NCBI RefSeq assembly: GCF_000725385.1 | Contig: NZ_CP008884.1 | Coordinates: 1,612,001 to 1,676,000, forward strand | Origin: Dyella japonica A8 | Lineage (GTDB): Bacteria; Pseudomonadota; Gammaproteobacteria; Xanthomonadales; Rhodanobacteraceae | DNA length: 64,000 bases | Direction: 5' to 3' | In this document: one piece after another, positions 41,543 through 52,122 of the stretch | Layout of the letters: each line of letters starts with the position of its first letter | Numbering within the stretch: position 1 is the stretch's first letter | Made by a program: the position numbers and the translations under genes | Notes under the pieces: model-generated | The model's input: the letters and a program-made list of their open reading frames with translations, nothing else | What the model was told of the DNA's origin: nothing | Database searches by the model: none

Positions 41543-42442
41543 TCAGCGATGCTGGCGAAGCCCGGTGCTCGCGGCCTTGATCAAGACATCCGTCACCATC
41601 GCCAGCGTGCTCGAACGAATCGACCAGCTCTGCCAGTACAACGGCACGTCGAGCCATCGATTCGGTGCGATGGGCTTGAGCGTGCCATCGGCAAAGTGCT
41701 TCTGCAGCAGGGATTCCGGCGCCATGGCCCAGCCCAGGCCCAGTGCGGCGCCTTCCACGAACGCCGTGGCCGAGGGCACGTAATGGATGGGCGGCGCGAG
41801 TCGTGCGCGCGTGATGCCGTGCATGAAGCGCCACTGCAACTCGTCCTTGCGGTTGAACACGAGCATGGGCGTGTTGCCCAGCGATGCGGCGTTTACGCCT
41901 TCGCCGAAGTAGCGCGCAACGAAGGCGGGTGGGGCGACGGGCAGGTAACGCATCACGCCGAGTTTCTTCACGCTGCAACCCTGCACCGGACTGGCCTCGG
42001 CGGTGATGGCGCCGAGCACGGAGCCGTCGCGCAGCAGGTTGGTGGAGTGGTCCTGGTCTTCCACGCGGATGTCGAACAGCAGTTGATGTGTGTCGTGCAG
42101 TTGCGCCAGCGCGGACAGGAACCAGGTGGCCAGCGAATCGGCATTGACGCCGATGGCGACGGTGGTGGGGCCGCTGCTGTCGGGGCCGACGTGGAAATCG
42201 TTCAGTGTTTCGGCTTCGAGCAGCCGCATTTGCTGCACGCTGCGCAGCAGGCGTTCCCCGGCTTCGGTGGCCTCGCAGGGCGTGCGGCGCAGGATAAGAA
42301 TCTGGCCGAGTCGATCCTCCAGTGCCTTGATGCGCTGGGAGATGGCCGATGGCGTCAGCGACAGGCGCTGGGCCGCGCCGTCGAAGCTGCCCTCATCGAG
42401 CACCGCGGCGAAGGCGGCCAGCTGGGGATTGAGCAGGCTCAT
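41543..42442 (-). CDS. argP: LysR family regulator ArgP/LysG type
   Basis: A 299-residue LysR regulator. The N-terminal winged HTH contains SFDGAAQRLSLTPSAISQRI (about 22-41), followed by a linker and a two-lobed effector domain. The start at 42442 is preferred over 42448 because TAGGAG lies 6 bases upstream of the former. ArgP-type regulators activate the divergent exporter gene (argO/lysE) in response to arginine or lysine, and exactly that gene follows on the other strand after 121 bases. Confidence 0.9.
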   Translation of the reverse strand: MSLLNPQLAAFAAVLDEGSFDGAAQRLSLTPSAISQRIKALEDRLGQILILRRTPCEATEAGERLLRSVQQMRLLEAETLNDFHVGPDSSGPTTVAIGVNADSLATWFLSALAQLHDTHQLLFDIRVEDQDHSTNLLRDGSVLGAITAEASPVQGCSVKKLGVMRYLPVAPPAFVARYFGEGVNAASLGNTPMLVFNRKDELQWRFMHGITRARLAPPIHYVPSATAFVEGAALGLGWAMAPESLLQKHFADGTLKPIAPNRWLDVPLYWQSWSIRSSTLAMVTDVLIKAASTGLRQHR

Positions 42443-42475
42443 CGGCATCTCCTACCGCGCGGACGCGCGGCCACA

Positions 42476-42518
42476 TTAGTAGAACTGAAGCATCATAAGG
42501 ATATTTAGTTTTACTGAA
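42476..42518. promoter_or_regulatory. Direct-repeat control region between argP and argO
   Basis: TTAGTAGAACTGAA (42476-42489) is echoed by TTAGTTTTACTGAA (42505-42518), 29 bases apart and so nearly three helical turns, in an AT-rich patch of a GC-rich region. This is a plausible ArgP binding and promoter region. Confidence 0.45.
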
Positions 42519-42563
42519 TGGGACGTCTAAGCGAGAGTAGGCGCCTTTTCCGGAGGTCATCCC

Positions 42564-43181
42564 ATGGATTTCGCGCCTTACCTGGCTGGCCTCGCGGCTG
42601 GCGCGGGCCTGATCATCGCCATTGGCGCGCAGAACGCGTTCGTGCTGCGGCAGGGCGTGCAGCGCCATTACATCGGCTCGGTGGTGGCCGTGTGCATCCT
42701 GGCCGACATCAGCCTGATTCTGCTGGGCGTTGCCGGCATGGGGCTGGCAGTGCAGCAGCATCCGGGGCTGCTGCAATGGCTGCGTTATGCCGGTGCGGCC
42801 TTCCTGGTCACCTATGGCGCCATGGCGGCGCGGCGCGCGTGGCAGGGCGAAAGTGGCCTGCAGCCAGCGGGCGACGGCGCGCTGAGCCGCGGCCGCGTGA
42901 TGGCGGCGTGCCTGGCCTTCACCTTGCTCAATCCCCACGTGTATCTGGACACGGTGGTGCTGCTCGGCAGCCTTTCCACCCACTACCAGGGTGATGAACG
43001 CTGGGTTTTCGCGGCCGGGGCGTGCACGGCGAGCGTGGCGTGGTTCCTCTCGCTGGGCTACGGCGCGCGCCTGCTGCTGCCGGTGTTCCGCAGCCCGCTG
43101 GCGTGGCGTGTGTTCGACGTGGCCATCGCTTTGTTCATGCTGACCCTGGCGGTGCTGCTGGTGTGCCAGCCCGTGGGGTAG
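42564..43181 (+). CDS. argO: LysE/ArgO family basic amino acid exporter
   Basis: A 205-residue inner-membrane protein with about six transmembrane helices and the LysE-family signature GAQNAFVLRQG (about 20-30). Other family blocks are ILADISLILLGVAG and FTLLNPHVYLDTVVLLG. CGGAGG upstream supports the ATG. It exports lysine or arginine under control of the divergent ArgP-type regulator. The stop codon lies inside the first unit of a 16-bp triple repeat. Confidence 0.92.
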   Translation: MDFAPYLAGLAAGAGLIIAIGAQNAFVLRQGVQRHYIGSVVAVCILADISLILLGVAGMGLAVQQHPGLLQWLRYAGAAFLVTYGAMAARRAWQGESGLQPAGDGALSRGRVMAACLAFTLLNPHVYLDTVVLLGSLSTHYQGDERWVFAAGACTASVAWFLSLGYGARLLLPVFRSPLAWRVFDVAIALFMLTLAVLLVCQPVG

Positions 43182-43218
43182 GCAACTCGTGGGGTAGGCA
43201 GCCCATGGGGTAGCCCGG
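43170..43218. repeat. Three tandem 16-bp repeats at the argO stop
   Basis: CCGTGGGGTAGGCAAC, TCGTGGGGTAGGCAGC and CCATGGGGTAGCCCGG follow each other directly. The argO stop TAG lies in the first unit. Confidence 0.75.
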
Positions 43219-43292
43219 CCGCCCCTGACCGGGACGGGGGCCAGGGGCGCTCGGGTACAATGACGGGCCCCAAGGCTATGGATTCCGACGGC

Positions 43293-44924
43293 ATGTCCTC
43301 CCTACGCTTCGCGCTGGCGCAGTTCGATTTCCCGGTAGGCGCGGTTGCGGCCAATGCGGCCAAGGTGGGCGACCTGCTGGCGCAGGCGCGCGAAGGCGGC
43401 GCGGCGCTGGTGGCGTTTCCCGAGCTGACCCTGAGCGGTTATCCGCCGGAAGACCTGCTGCTGCGCCCGAGCTTCCTCGCCGCGTGCCAGTGCGAGCTCA
43501 ATGCGCTGGCCGGCGCCACCAACGGCATCGCCGCGCTGGTGGGTCATCCGCACAGCGAGGGCGAGGTATACAACGCCGCCAGCCTGCTGCGTCATGGCGC
43601 CATCGAGCTGACCACGCACAAGCAGGCCTTGCCCAATTACGGCGTGTTCGACGACAAGCGCTATTTCCGCCCCGGTAGCGACAGTGCCGTGGCGATGATC
43701 GACGGCGTCTGCGTGGGCATCATCATCTGCGAAGACGTGTGGGAGCCCGAGCCCGCCGCCAAGGCCGCTGCCGCGGGCGCCGAGCTGATCGTGGTGATCA
43801 ACGCTTCGCCGTGGGACGACGCCAAGCAAACCGGTCGCGAGGAGGTGCTGATCGCGCGCGCGCTGGAAACCGGCTGCGCCATCGCCTACGTGAACATGGT
43901 CGGCGGGCAGGACGAAGTCGTGTACGACGGCGGCTCCATCCTGTTGAATGCCGACGGCAGCATCGCCGCGCGTGCGCCGAACTTCGTCGACGCCATGCTC
44001 TGGGCCGAGTTTGACAGCGAGACGCGTACGCTGCGCCCGGACAACTGGCCGACCGTGCCCGATGCGTCCCACGAGGCGACGCTGTATGCGGCGCTGGTGC
44101 GCGGCATTCGCGACTACATCGAGAAGAACGGCTTCCCGGGCGTGCTGCTCGGTTTGTCCGGCGGTATCGATTCCGCGCTGACGCTGGCGCTGGCCGTGGA
44201 CGCGCTGGGCGCGGACCGTGTCACCGCCGTGATGATGCCGACGCGCTACACCTCGCAGCTGTCGCTGGACGGCGCGCGTGCGCAGGCCGAGCAGCTGGGC
44301 GTGGACTACCACGTCATCAACATCGAGCCGATGGTCGATGCCTTCCTCGGCTCGCTGGCGCCCGCGTTCGCCGGCAAGCCGGCGGACACCACCGAGGAAA
44401 ACCTGCAGTCGCGCACGCGCGGCGTGACGCTGATGGCGTTGTCCAACAAGCATGGCCGCCTGCTGCTCGCCACCGGCAACAAGAGCGAGATGGCGGTGGG
44501 CTATGCCACGCTTTATGGCGACATGTGCGGCGCCTATGCACCGCTGAAGGACGTCTACAAGACCGTCGTCTACCGCCTGTCGCGCTGGCGCAACGCGCAT
44601 GCCGCCCGCATGGGCGAGCCGGAGGCCATTCCTTCGGCGGTGATCGACCGCCCGCCCTCGGCGGAGCTGCGCGACAACCAGACCGATCAGGATTCGCTGC
44701 CGCCCTACGACGAGCTGGATGCCATCCTCGCGCGCTTCATCGAGGGCGAGGAATCGCAGGCCGAAATCACCTCGCAGGGTTTCCATGCCGACACCGTGCG
44801 GCGCGTGGTGCGGCTGGTGCTGCTCAATGAGTTCAAGCGCCGTCAGTCTGCGCCGGGGCCGCGCGTGACCACGCGGGCATTCGGGCGCGAGCGGCGTTAT
44901 CCCATTACGTCGGGCTGGAAGTAA
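43293..44924 (+). CDS. nadE: NAD+ synthase, glutamine-hydrolysing
   Basis: A 543-residue two-domain enzyme. The N-terminal nitrilase-fold glutaminase has its E-K-C triad in FPELTLSGYP (about 43), VFDDKRYF (about 121) and IIICEDVWEPE (about 147). The C-terminal synthetase has the P-loop GLSGGIDSAL (about 288-297) and ATGNKSEMAVGYATLYGDM. It makes NAD+ from nicotinic acid adenine dinucleotide, ATP and glutamine. The start at 43293 (MSSLRFALAQFDFPVG) fits the family N-terminus; in-frame ATGs at 43260 and 43278 are possible. It converges on bamD. Confidence 0.95.
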   Translation: MSSLRFALAQFDFPVGAVAANAAKVGDLLAQAREGGAALVAFPELTLSGYPPEDLLLRPSFLAACQCELNALAGATNGIAALVGHPHSEGEVYNAASLLRHGAIELTTHKQALPNYGVFDDKRYFRPGSDSAVAMIDGVCVGIIICEDVWEPEPAAKAAAAGAELIVVINASPWDDAKQTGREEVLIARALETGCAIAYVNMVGGQDEVVYDGGSILLNADGSIAARAPNFVDAMLWAEFDSETRTLRPDNWPTVPDASHEATLYAALVRGIRDYIEKNGFPGVLLGLSGGIDSALTLALAVDALGADRVTAVMMPTRYTSQLSLDGARAQAEQLGVDYHVINIEPMVDAFLGSLAPAFAGKPADTTEENLQSRTRGVTLMALSNKHGRLLLATGNKSEMAVGYATLYGDMCGAYAPLKDVYKTVVYRLSRWRNAHAARMGEPEAIPSAVIDRPPSAELRDNQTDQDSLPPYDELDAILARFIEGEESQAEITSQGFHADTVRRVVRLVLLNEFKRRQSAPGPRVTTRAFGRERRYPITSGWK

Positions 44925-44937
44925 CGCACAGCCACAC

Positions 44938-45060
44938 CTGTGGGAGCGCACCCTGTGCGCGACCGCGGAGTTCCGGTGTATCGCTGTGTTGCGCTTTCGC
45001 CGCCAATCGCAGCTGCTTCATCGCTTCGTTGGCTGTCGCGCACAGGGTGCGCTCCCACAG
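44938..45060. repeat. REP pair (inverted) between nadE and bamD
   Basis: The left REP (44938-44966) and the right REP (45035-45060) are separated by about 68 bases and lie between convergent genes, before the shared terminator. Confidence 0.85.
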
Positions 45061-45087
45061 TGAAGCCGGGTCGCGTGACGACCCAAC

Positions 45088-45120
45088 AAAAAAGCCGGTG
45101 CATTCGCACCGGCTTTTTTT
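45088..45120. terminator. Bidirectional terminator between nadE and bamD
   Basis: AAGCCGGTGC/GCACCGGCTT forms a perfect stem around ATTC with an A-run on the left and a T-run on the right, serving both convergent genes. Confidence 0.93.
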
Positions 45121-45148
45121 CATGCCATCCGGTAACCCGGATGTTCGA

Positions 45149-45988
45149 TCAGTGGTGACCCGAGAACGGGATCGCCTTGCGCAGCAGCGACGGCGAATGC
45201 GGCCACTTCGGATCCTTCAGGTACGGATGGTCCGGGTAGTTCATGGCCAGCACCTGGCGCGTCTGGTCGGCGAGGTTCTTCTGGTCCATGCCGATGTAGC
45301 TGCGGGTGAGGATGGCCAGCGCGTCGCCGGTCTGCGGTGCCTGCTGGTAATGCTCGATCACGTACTGGGCGCGGTTGGCCGAGGCCACGTAGGCGTTGTT
45401 GCGCAGGTAGTATTCGGCCACGTTGATCTCGAACTGGGCCAGCAGGTTGCGCAGGTAGATCATGCGCTGGCGGGCGTCGGCGGTGTAGGCGCTGTCCGGG
45501 AAGCGGCGCGACAGCTCCGAGAAATCGTCGAACGACTTCAGGTTGAAGCCCTGGTCGCGGCGGGTCTGCGGGTCACCCGGCTGCAGCAGGCGCTCCATGG
45601 CGCCGCCAGTGCGGTCAAAATTGATCAGACCGCGCAGGTAATAGGCATAATCCACATGCTTCTGGGTCGGATACGTCTTGATGAAGCGGTTGATCGTGGA
45701 ATAGGCGTCGTCCGGCTGGTTGTCCTTGTACTGCGAGTAGGCCAGGTCAAGCTGGGCCTGCTCGTTGTAGTCGCCGGACGGGAAACGGGCGATCAGTCGC
45801 TGGTACGCTTTCGTGGCTGCCGAATAGTCGGCGTGCTGCATCGAGTCGTGAGCCTTGGCGTAAAGCTGGTCAACCGGCAGCGTATCGTTGGTGTCCCTCT
45901 TGTGATGGAACATCGAGCAAGCGCTCATCGAAACGGCGATGGCGAGCACGACAAAAACTTTGAAAGCCGGCAGCTTGGTTACGCGCAT
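45149..45988 (-). CDS. bamD: Outer membrane assembly lipoprotein BamD
   Basis: A 279-residue protein. A lipoprotein signal peptide ends in VSMSAC with lipidated Cys about residue 24 (methionine at -3 is unusual but allowed). About five TPRs follow, including the ComL/BamD block AYYLRGLINFDRTGGAMERLL. BamD is the essential lipoprotein of the BAM complex that inserts beta-barrel proteins into the outer membrane. It is divergent from rluD (69 bases), an arrangement conserved in many gammaproteobacteria. Confidence 0.95.
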   Translation of the reverse strand: MRVTKLPAFKVFVVLAIAVSMSACSMFHHKRDTNDTLPVDQLYAKAHDSMQHADYSAATKAYQRLIARFPSGDYNEQAQLDLAYSQYKDNQPDDAYSTINRFIKTYPTQKHVDYAYYLRGLINFDRTGGAMERLLQPGDPQTRRDQGFNLKSFDDFSELSRRFPDSAYTADARQRMIYLRNLLAQFEINVAEYYLRNNAYVASANRAQYVIEHYQQAPQTGDALAILTRSYIGMDQKNLADQTRQVLAMNYPDHPYLKDPKWPHSPSLLRKAIPFSGHH

Positions 45989-46057
45989 GAGAAAGGTTCA
46001 GATGTTTGAGCGAAAAGGGATGATAGCCGAAACCACCGGGCGCCCGGGGGGCCGGTC

Positions 46058-47035
46058 ATGACGACGATCCGTCACGAAGCCACGGTGCCCCTGTCTGCCG
46101 CGGGTCGGAGATTCGACCAGGCTTTGGCCGAGATGTTCCCCGACTACTCCCGGTCCCGCCTCACGGCGTGGATCAAGGCGGGTGCTGTGACCCTGGACGG
46201 CGCCGTGGCGCCGCCCCGCCAGCTGTTGCGTGGCGGGGAAAAAGTCCAGCTGGAAGCGGAACTTGAGACCGAAGTGGAGCTGGCCCCGGAGGCCATCGAG
46301 CTGAATATCGTCCACGAGGACGAGCACCTGCTGGTGCTGAACAAGCCGGCCGGGCTGGTGGTGCACCCGGGCGCAGGAAATAGCGCCGGTACGGTGCTGA
46401 ATGCCTTGCTGCACCACGATCCGGCGCTGGCCCAGCTGCCCCGCGGCGGCATCGTGCACCGCCTGGACAAGGACACCTCGGGCCTGATGGTGGTGGCCAA
46501 GAGCCTGCCGGCGCATACGGCGCTGGTGGACATGCTGTCCCGCCACGATGTGGAGCGGCAGTACGAGGCCGTGGTGCTGGGCACCCTGGTGGCCGGCGGC
46601 ACCGTGGATGCCCCTATCGGCCGCCACATGGGCGACCGCCTGCGCCAGGCCGTGCGTGACGAGGAGGACGGCAAGCGCGCCGTCACCCATTACCGCCTGC
46701 GCGAGCGCTTCCGCGCCCACAGCCTGATCCAGTGCAGCCTGGAAACCGGCCGCACCCACCAGATCCGCGTGCACATGGCCCATATCAACCATCCGCTGGT
46801 TGGCGACCCGCTGTACGGCGGTGGCCTGAAGCTGCCCAAGGGCGCCACGCCGGAGCTGGTCGCCGCCCTGCGCGGCTTCCGGCGCCAGGCGCTGCACGCC
46901 GAGCGGCTGGCCTTCGAGCACCCGGTGACCCATGAGCCGCTGTCGTTCAGCGCCGAGCGGCCGGCTGACCAGCAGGCCCTGATCGACGCCCTGCGCGCCG
47001 ACGCCGCCCAGGCCGATCCGGACGACTGGCGGTGA
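46058..47035 (+). CDS. rluD: 23S rRNA pseudouridine synthase RluD
   Basis: A 325-residue enzyme. An N-terminal S4 RNA-binding domain ([20 protein letters not shown], about 29-48) is followed by the RluA-type catalytic domain with [19 protein letters not shown]; the catalytic aspartate is about residue 137. RluD modifies the helix 69 uridines of 23S rRNA. Its TGA overlaps the GTG of pgeF by 4 bases. The bamD-rluD-pgeF context supports RluD over RluC or RluA. Confidence 0.95.
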   Translation: MTTIRHEATVPLSAAGRRFDQALAEMFPDYSRSRLTAWIKAGAVTLDGAVAPPRQLLRGGEKVQLEAELETEVELAPEAIELNIVHEDEHLLVLNKPAGLVVHPGAGNSAGTVLNALLHHDPALAQLPRGGIVHRLDKDTSGLMVVAKSLPAHTALVDMLSRHDVERQYEAVVLGTLVAGGTVDAPIGRHMGDRLRQAVRDEEDGKRAVTHYRLRERFRAHSLIQCSLETGRTHQIRVHMAHINHPLVGDPLYGGGLKLPKGATPELVAALRGFRRQALHAERLAFEHPVTHEPLSFSAERPADQQALIDALRADAAQADPDDWR

Positions 47036-47784
47036 GCCAGGACGGCGCCTGGGTCATCCCCGATTGGCCGGCGCCTCCCGGCGTGCGGGCGGCGGTCAGT
47101 ACCCGGTATGGGCCGGGCATCTCCACCGGCGCCTGGGAACGGTTCAATCTTGGCGCCCGCTGCGGCGATGCGCCCGAGGCGGTCGCCGCCAACCGGGCGA
47201 CCGTGCCGGCCGCGCTGGGGCTGGCGCGTGACCCGCACTGGCTGCAGCAGGTCCACGGCGTGGACGTGGCCCGGGTGGATCACCCGACCGACGCGGCGGA
47301 ACCCCGGGCGGACGCATCCGTGACCCATCGGCTGGGCGAACCCCTGGCCATCCTCACTGCCGACTGCTTGCCGGTGCTTTTCTGCACGGCCGACGGCCGT
47401 GCGGTGGCCGCGGCCCACGCGGGCTGGCGGGGGCTGCAGGCCGGCGTGCTGGAAGAGACCCTCAAGGCGCTGCAGTCACCCGCTGCCGATGTCATGGCGT
47501 GGCTGGGGCCGTGCATCGGCAAGGCCAGCTATGAGGTCGGGGATGAGGTGCGTGACGCCTTCATCGCCCTCGATCACGGTGCGGTCGGTGGTTTCGAGCC
47601 CACGCGCCCAGGCCACTGGCTGTGCGACCTTGCCTGGTTGGCACGGCGCCGGCTGCAGGCGGCGGGCGTGGCCAGCATCCTTGGCGGGGAATTTGATACG
47701 CGCACCGACGACCGGTTTTATTCCTACCGGCGCGATGGCGCGCAAAGTGGTCGCTTCGCGAGCCTGATCTGGATCGAGGGCTAA
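47032..47784 (+). CDS. pgeF: Peptidoglycan editing factor PgeF (YfiH, laccase-domain family)
   Basis: A 250-residue protein starting at GTG and overlapping rluD (GTGA). Family motifs with metal-ligand His and Cys are visible: [36 protein letters not shown] and [16 protein letters not shown]. The C-terminal FYSYRRDG block is also typical. PgeF proteins remove wrongly incorporated residues from peptidoglycan precursors. In many gammaproteobacteria clpB follows directly; here the trehalose operon intervenes. Confidence 0.93.
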   Translation: MSQDGAWVIPDWPAPPGVRAAVSTRYGPGISTGAWERFNLGARCGDAPEAVAANRATVPAALGLARDPHWLQQVHGVDVARVDHPTDAAEPRADASVTHRLGEPLAILTADCLPVLFCTADGRAVAAAHAGWRGLQAGVLEETLKALQSPAADVMAWLGPCIGKASYEVGDEVRDAFIALDHGAVGGFEPTRPGHWLCDLAWLARRRLQAAGVASILGGEFDTRTDDRFYSYRRDGAQSGRFASLIWIEG

Positions 47785-47804
47785 CCCCCCAGATCGGACC
47801 CTCA

Positions 47805-47935
47805 CTGTGGGAGCGCACCCTGTGCGCGACTGCGCCACGCATGTCGGGGCGACGACGGCCGGGATCGCATCATCGCGACGACCGGACACCGACGAACGCC
47901 GGCAGTCCGCGGTCGCGCACAGGGTGCGCTCCCAC
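47805..47935. repeat. REP pair (inverted) between pgeF and otsA
   Basis: The left REP (47805-47830) and the right REP (47912-47935) lie between convergent genes, filling most of the 164-base gap. No separate intrinsic terminator is seen. Confidence 0.85.
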
Positions 47936-47948
47936 CGGTGTCCTGAGG

Positions 47949-49336
<1,388 letters not shown>

Positions 49337-49337
<1 letters not shown>

Positions 49338-51148
49338 CACAATGCATCCTCCCAGCGCCGGGACAGGCGCATGGCGGCCTGGATCAGGCCCACCATCGAA
49401 TAGGTCTGCGGGAAATTGCCCCAGTGCTCGCCATTGGCCGGCGCGATGTCTTCCGACAGCAGGCCCAGCGGGTTCCGTTGCGAAAGCATGTGCTCGAACA
49501 TGGCGCGGGCGCGCTCCTTGCGGCCGGTGGCGGCGAGCGCCTCGATGTACCAGAACGTGCAGATGTTGAAGCTGGTTTCCGGGGCGCCGAAATCGTCCGG
49601 CGCGATATAGCGGAACAGGTAGTCGCCGCGCCCCAGCGCCTGGCCGATGGCGTCCACCGTGGCGATGAAGCGCGGGTCCATGGCAGGGATGAAGCCGATG
49701 TCGGCGAGCAGCAGCAGGCTCGCATCCAGGTGCTCGCCGTCGTAGGCATCGACGAAGGTGCCCAGGCGGTTGTTCCACGCCCGCGCCTCGATGCGCGCGT
49801 GCAGCGCCACGGCTTCGTCGTGCCAGTAGCGGGCGCGCTCGTCCAGGCCCAGCTCCGTGGCGATATGGGCCAGCCGGTCGCACGCTGCCCAGCACATGGC
49901 CGCCGAATAGGTGTGCACCGCGGCACGGCCACGGTATTCCCACAGCCCCGCGTCGGGCGTTTCGGCCACGCGCAGCGCCATCTCGCCCATGCGCTCCAGT
50001 CGCCGGAAGGTCAGTTCGTCGCCCGGGTGTTCCAGGCGGCGGTCGAAAAAGACCTGGGCCGCGGCCAGCACCACCGAACCGTAGACGTCGTTCTGGCGTT
50101 GCCGCCACGCATCGTTGCCCACCCGTACCGGCCCCATGCCGCGATACCCGGCCAGGCTGTCCACCTGGGTTTCGGGCAGCTCGTGCTCGAAGGTGATGCC
50201 GAACACTGGCCCGATCTCGTTGTCGCCGTCGGAGGCAACCAGGTTGAACACGTAGCGGATGTATTCCTCCATGCTGCGGGTTGCGCCGAGGCGGTTCAGC
50301 GCGCGCACGGTGAAGGCGGCGTCACGAAGCCAGCAATAGCGGTAGTCCCAATTGCGCTCGGAGTGCGGGGATTCGGGAATGGACGTGGTGAGCGCCGCCA
50401 CGATCGCGCCGGTGGCCTCGTACTGGCACAGCTTCAGCGTGATGGCAGCGCGAATGATGGGCTCCTGCCACTCGTAAGGCACCGACAGGTTGCGTACCCA
50501 TTCACGCCAGTAGCCCAGCGTGCGTTCGAGGGTGTGGTGGATGAAATCCGCCGGGCTGTGCGTGAGGGTTTCGTCGGGGCCGAACACGAAATGCGCGGGC
50601 TTCTCCAGGAAGAACGGCAAGCCCCGCTCGACCATGATGGACGCGACATCGCAGGTCAGGCGCTGCACGACGCCATCGAGCAGGAAACGGATGTGATTGC
50701 TGCCCGAGGTGGTCTGTGGCGCCTCGGCGCCATACCGGCAAAGCGGCCGCAGCAGCACGCGGATGCGCGGTGAGCCGCCGATGGGGCGTACGCGGCGGGC
50801 AAGCAGGACCGGATGGTAGAAGCGCCCCCGTGAGCGGAAGCGCGGCATGTAGTCGACGATCTCCACGCCCGCACCGCTGCGGTCGTAAAGGCGCGTCACC
50901 AGCACGGCCGTGTTCGGCATGTAGTGCTGCTCGCTGCGCTCGAGGTCTTCCAGCTCGATCGTCCAGTCGCCCCCTTCACGCCGGGGCGACAGCAGCGCGC
51001 AGAAGCTCGCATCGCCGTCGAAGCGCGGCAGGCAACACCAGACGATGCGGCCGCTCCCGTCGATCAGTGCGGCAACGCTACCGTTGCCGATGACGCCCAG
51101 TTCCAGGCTGGACAGGGCGTCAGTGTTTTCCTCCTGAGGAATGGGCAT
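49337..51148 (-). CDS. GH15 family glycoside hydrolase (glucoamylase/trehalase-like)
   Basis: A 603-residue protein without signal peptide. It has the GH15 bacterial N-terminal beta domain (LELGVIGNGSVAALIDGSGR, CCLPRFDGDASF) and an (alpha/alpha)6 barrel with HSERNWDYRYCWLRDAAFT and a late ENI/EDIAPANGEHWGNFPQ-like block around the second acid. Its place between otsB and otsA suggests a cytosolic alpha-glucosidase or trehalase acting on trehalose or glycogen fragments. The start at 51148 has TGGAG 8 bases upstream; 51163 is the alternative. It overlaps the end of otsB. Confidence 0.88.
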
Positions 51149-51923
51149 GCGAGAGGGCTCCATGCTTGAGCGCGTGCAGCACGCGGAACAGCCAGGCCCG
51201 CGCAGCGGCGGGCTCGGGCAGGGAATAGCGAGCCAGGCTTGGTTCGCGGGAACCCACGCGAATGCTCAACCCGCTCTCGAGGTTTGCCGCGGCGAAAGCG
51301 TGCTCGTCGGTCAGGTCATCGCCGAGGTACACCGGCTGGCGGCCGCGGAACGGCCACGTGGCCATCAGGGTGGTGACCGCCGAGCCCTTGTCCATGCCTT
51401 CGGGTTTCAGCTCGATCACCATGTTGCCCGGCTGCATTTCATAGCCGGCCAGCGAGGGCAGCACGTTCTGCACCTGTTCGCGCAGACGTTCAAACAGCTG
51501 CGGCGAGGTACGGCAGTGCAGGGCCACCGCCATGCCCTTGTCTTCCATCATGACGCCTGGCAACCCGGCGGCGACGCTGCCGGCAATGTCGCGCACCAGC
51601 GAGCGCCGGCTGGCGCCGATATGCACGCCACGATAACGACCGTCGGCACCGCGCAGCTCCAGCCCATGCAGGCCGGCCATGGCCCAGGGCGGGTGGTCGA
51701 ACAGGTCGTCCAGGTCATCCAGCCCGCGCCCGCTCACCAGGGCCAGCGCGCCGTCGAGGGCACCATAGAGGTCTTCCACCAGTTCGCGCAGGCGCGAATC
51801 GACGCAGACCTGGTCGGGATGATCGGTGAAGTCGAGCAGCGTGCCGTCGACGTCAAGAAACAACGCCCAGCGATCTTCCACGCCTGGCAGGGGCGGAACC
51901 GGGAGGGGCAGTTGGGCGGCCAT
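51120..51923 (-). CDS. otsB: Trehalose-6-phosphate phosphatase OtsB
   Basis: A 267-residue HAD-superfamily phosphatase, the normal length. Motifs: FLDVDGTLLDF (nucleophile aspartate about residue 21), LVSGRGLDDL, GLHGLELRG, and GDDLTDEHAF near the C-terminus. It makes trehalose from trehalose-6-P. It is the first gene of a three-gene operon otsB-GH15-otsA. The ATG at 51923 is chosen on length and homology; the ribosome-binding site is weak and an upstream start is possible. Confidence 0.92.
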   Translation of the reverse strand: MAAQLPLPVPPLPGVEDRWALFLDVDGTLLDFTDHPDQVCVDSRLRELVEDLYGALDGALALVSGRGLDDLDDLFDHPPWAMAGLHGLELRGADGRYRGVHIGASRRSLVRDIAGSVAAGLPGVMMEDKGMAVALHCRTSPQLFERLREQVQNVLPSLAGYEMQPGNMVIELKPEGMDKGSAVTTLMATWPFRGRQPVYLGDDLTDEHAFAAANLESGLSIRVGSREPSLARYSLPEPAAARAWLFRVLHALKHGALSHAHSSGGKH

Positions 51924-52043
51924 GGCAGGTTGGGACGCGGGCGATTGCACGTGCAGCAGCCTATCAAGGCGAATGTGAAGGCGAGCTATGGATGCTTGGG
52001 AAAGACGACTGAAAAAAAGGCCTACACCTGACGTTGACGCGGC

Positions 52044-52070
52044 TTGAATCATGCGCGGGCGAGCCGCATC
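52044..52070 (+). promoter_or_regulatory. Predicted heat-shock (sigma-32) promoter of clpB
   Basis: CTTGAA (52044-52049) and CCGCAT (52065-52070) are 15 bases apart, matching the sigma-32 pattern CTTGAA...CCCCAT with one mismatch in the -10. It lies 52 bases before the clpB start. Confidence 0.55.
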
Positions 52071-52122
52071 TCATCGCGCAGAGGTGGCGTGGCCGCCAAT
52101 CCTATTGATCGAGGGGACACCC

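Noticed and set aside
49338..50108. N-terminal extension of otsA into the GH15 gene
   Set aside because: The frame is open, but the extension is shadow sequence. The canonical OtsA N-terminus begins at 49337.
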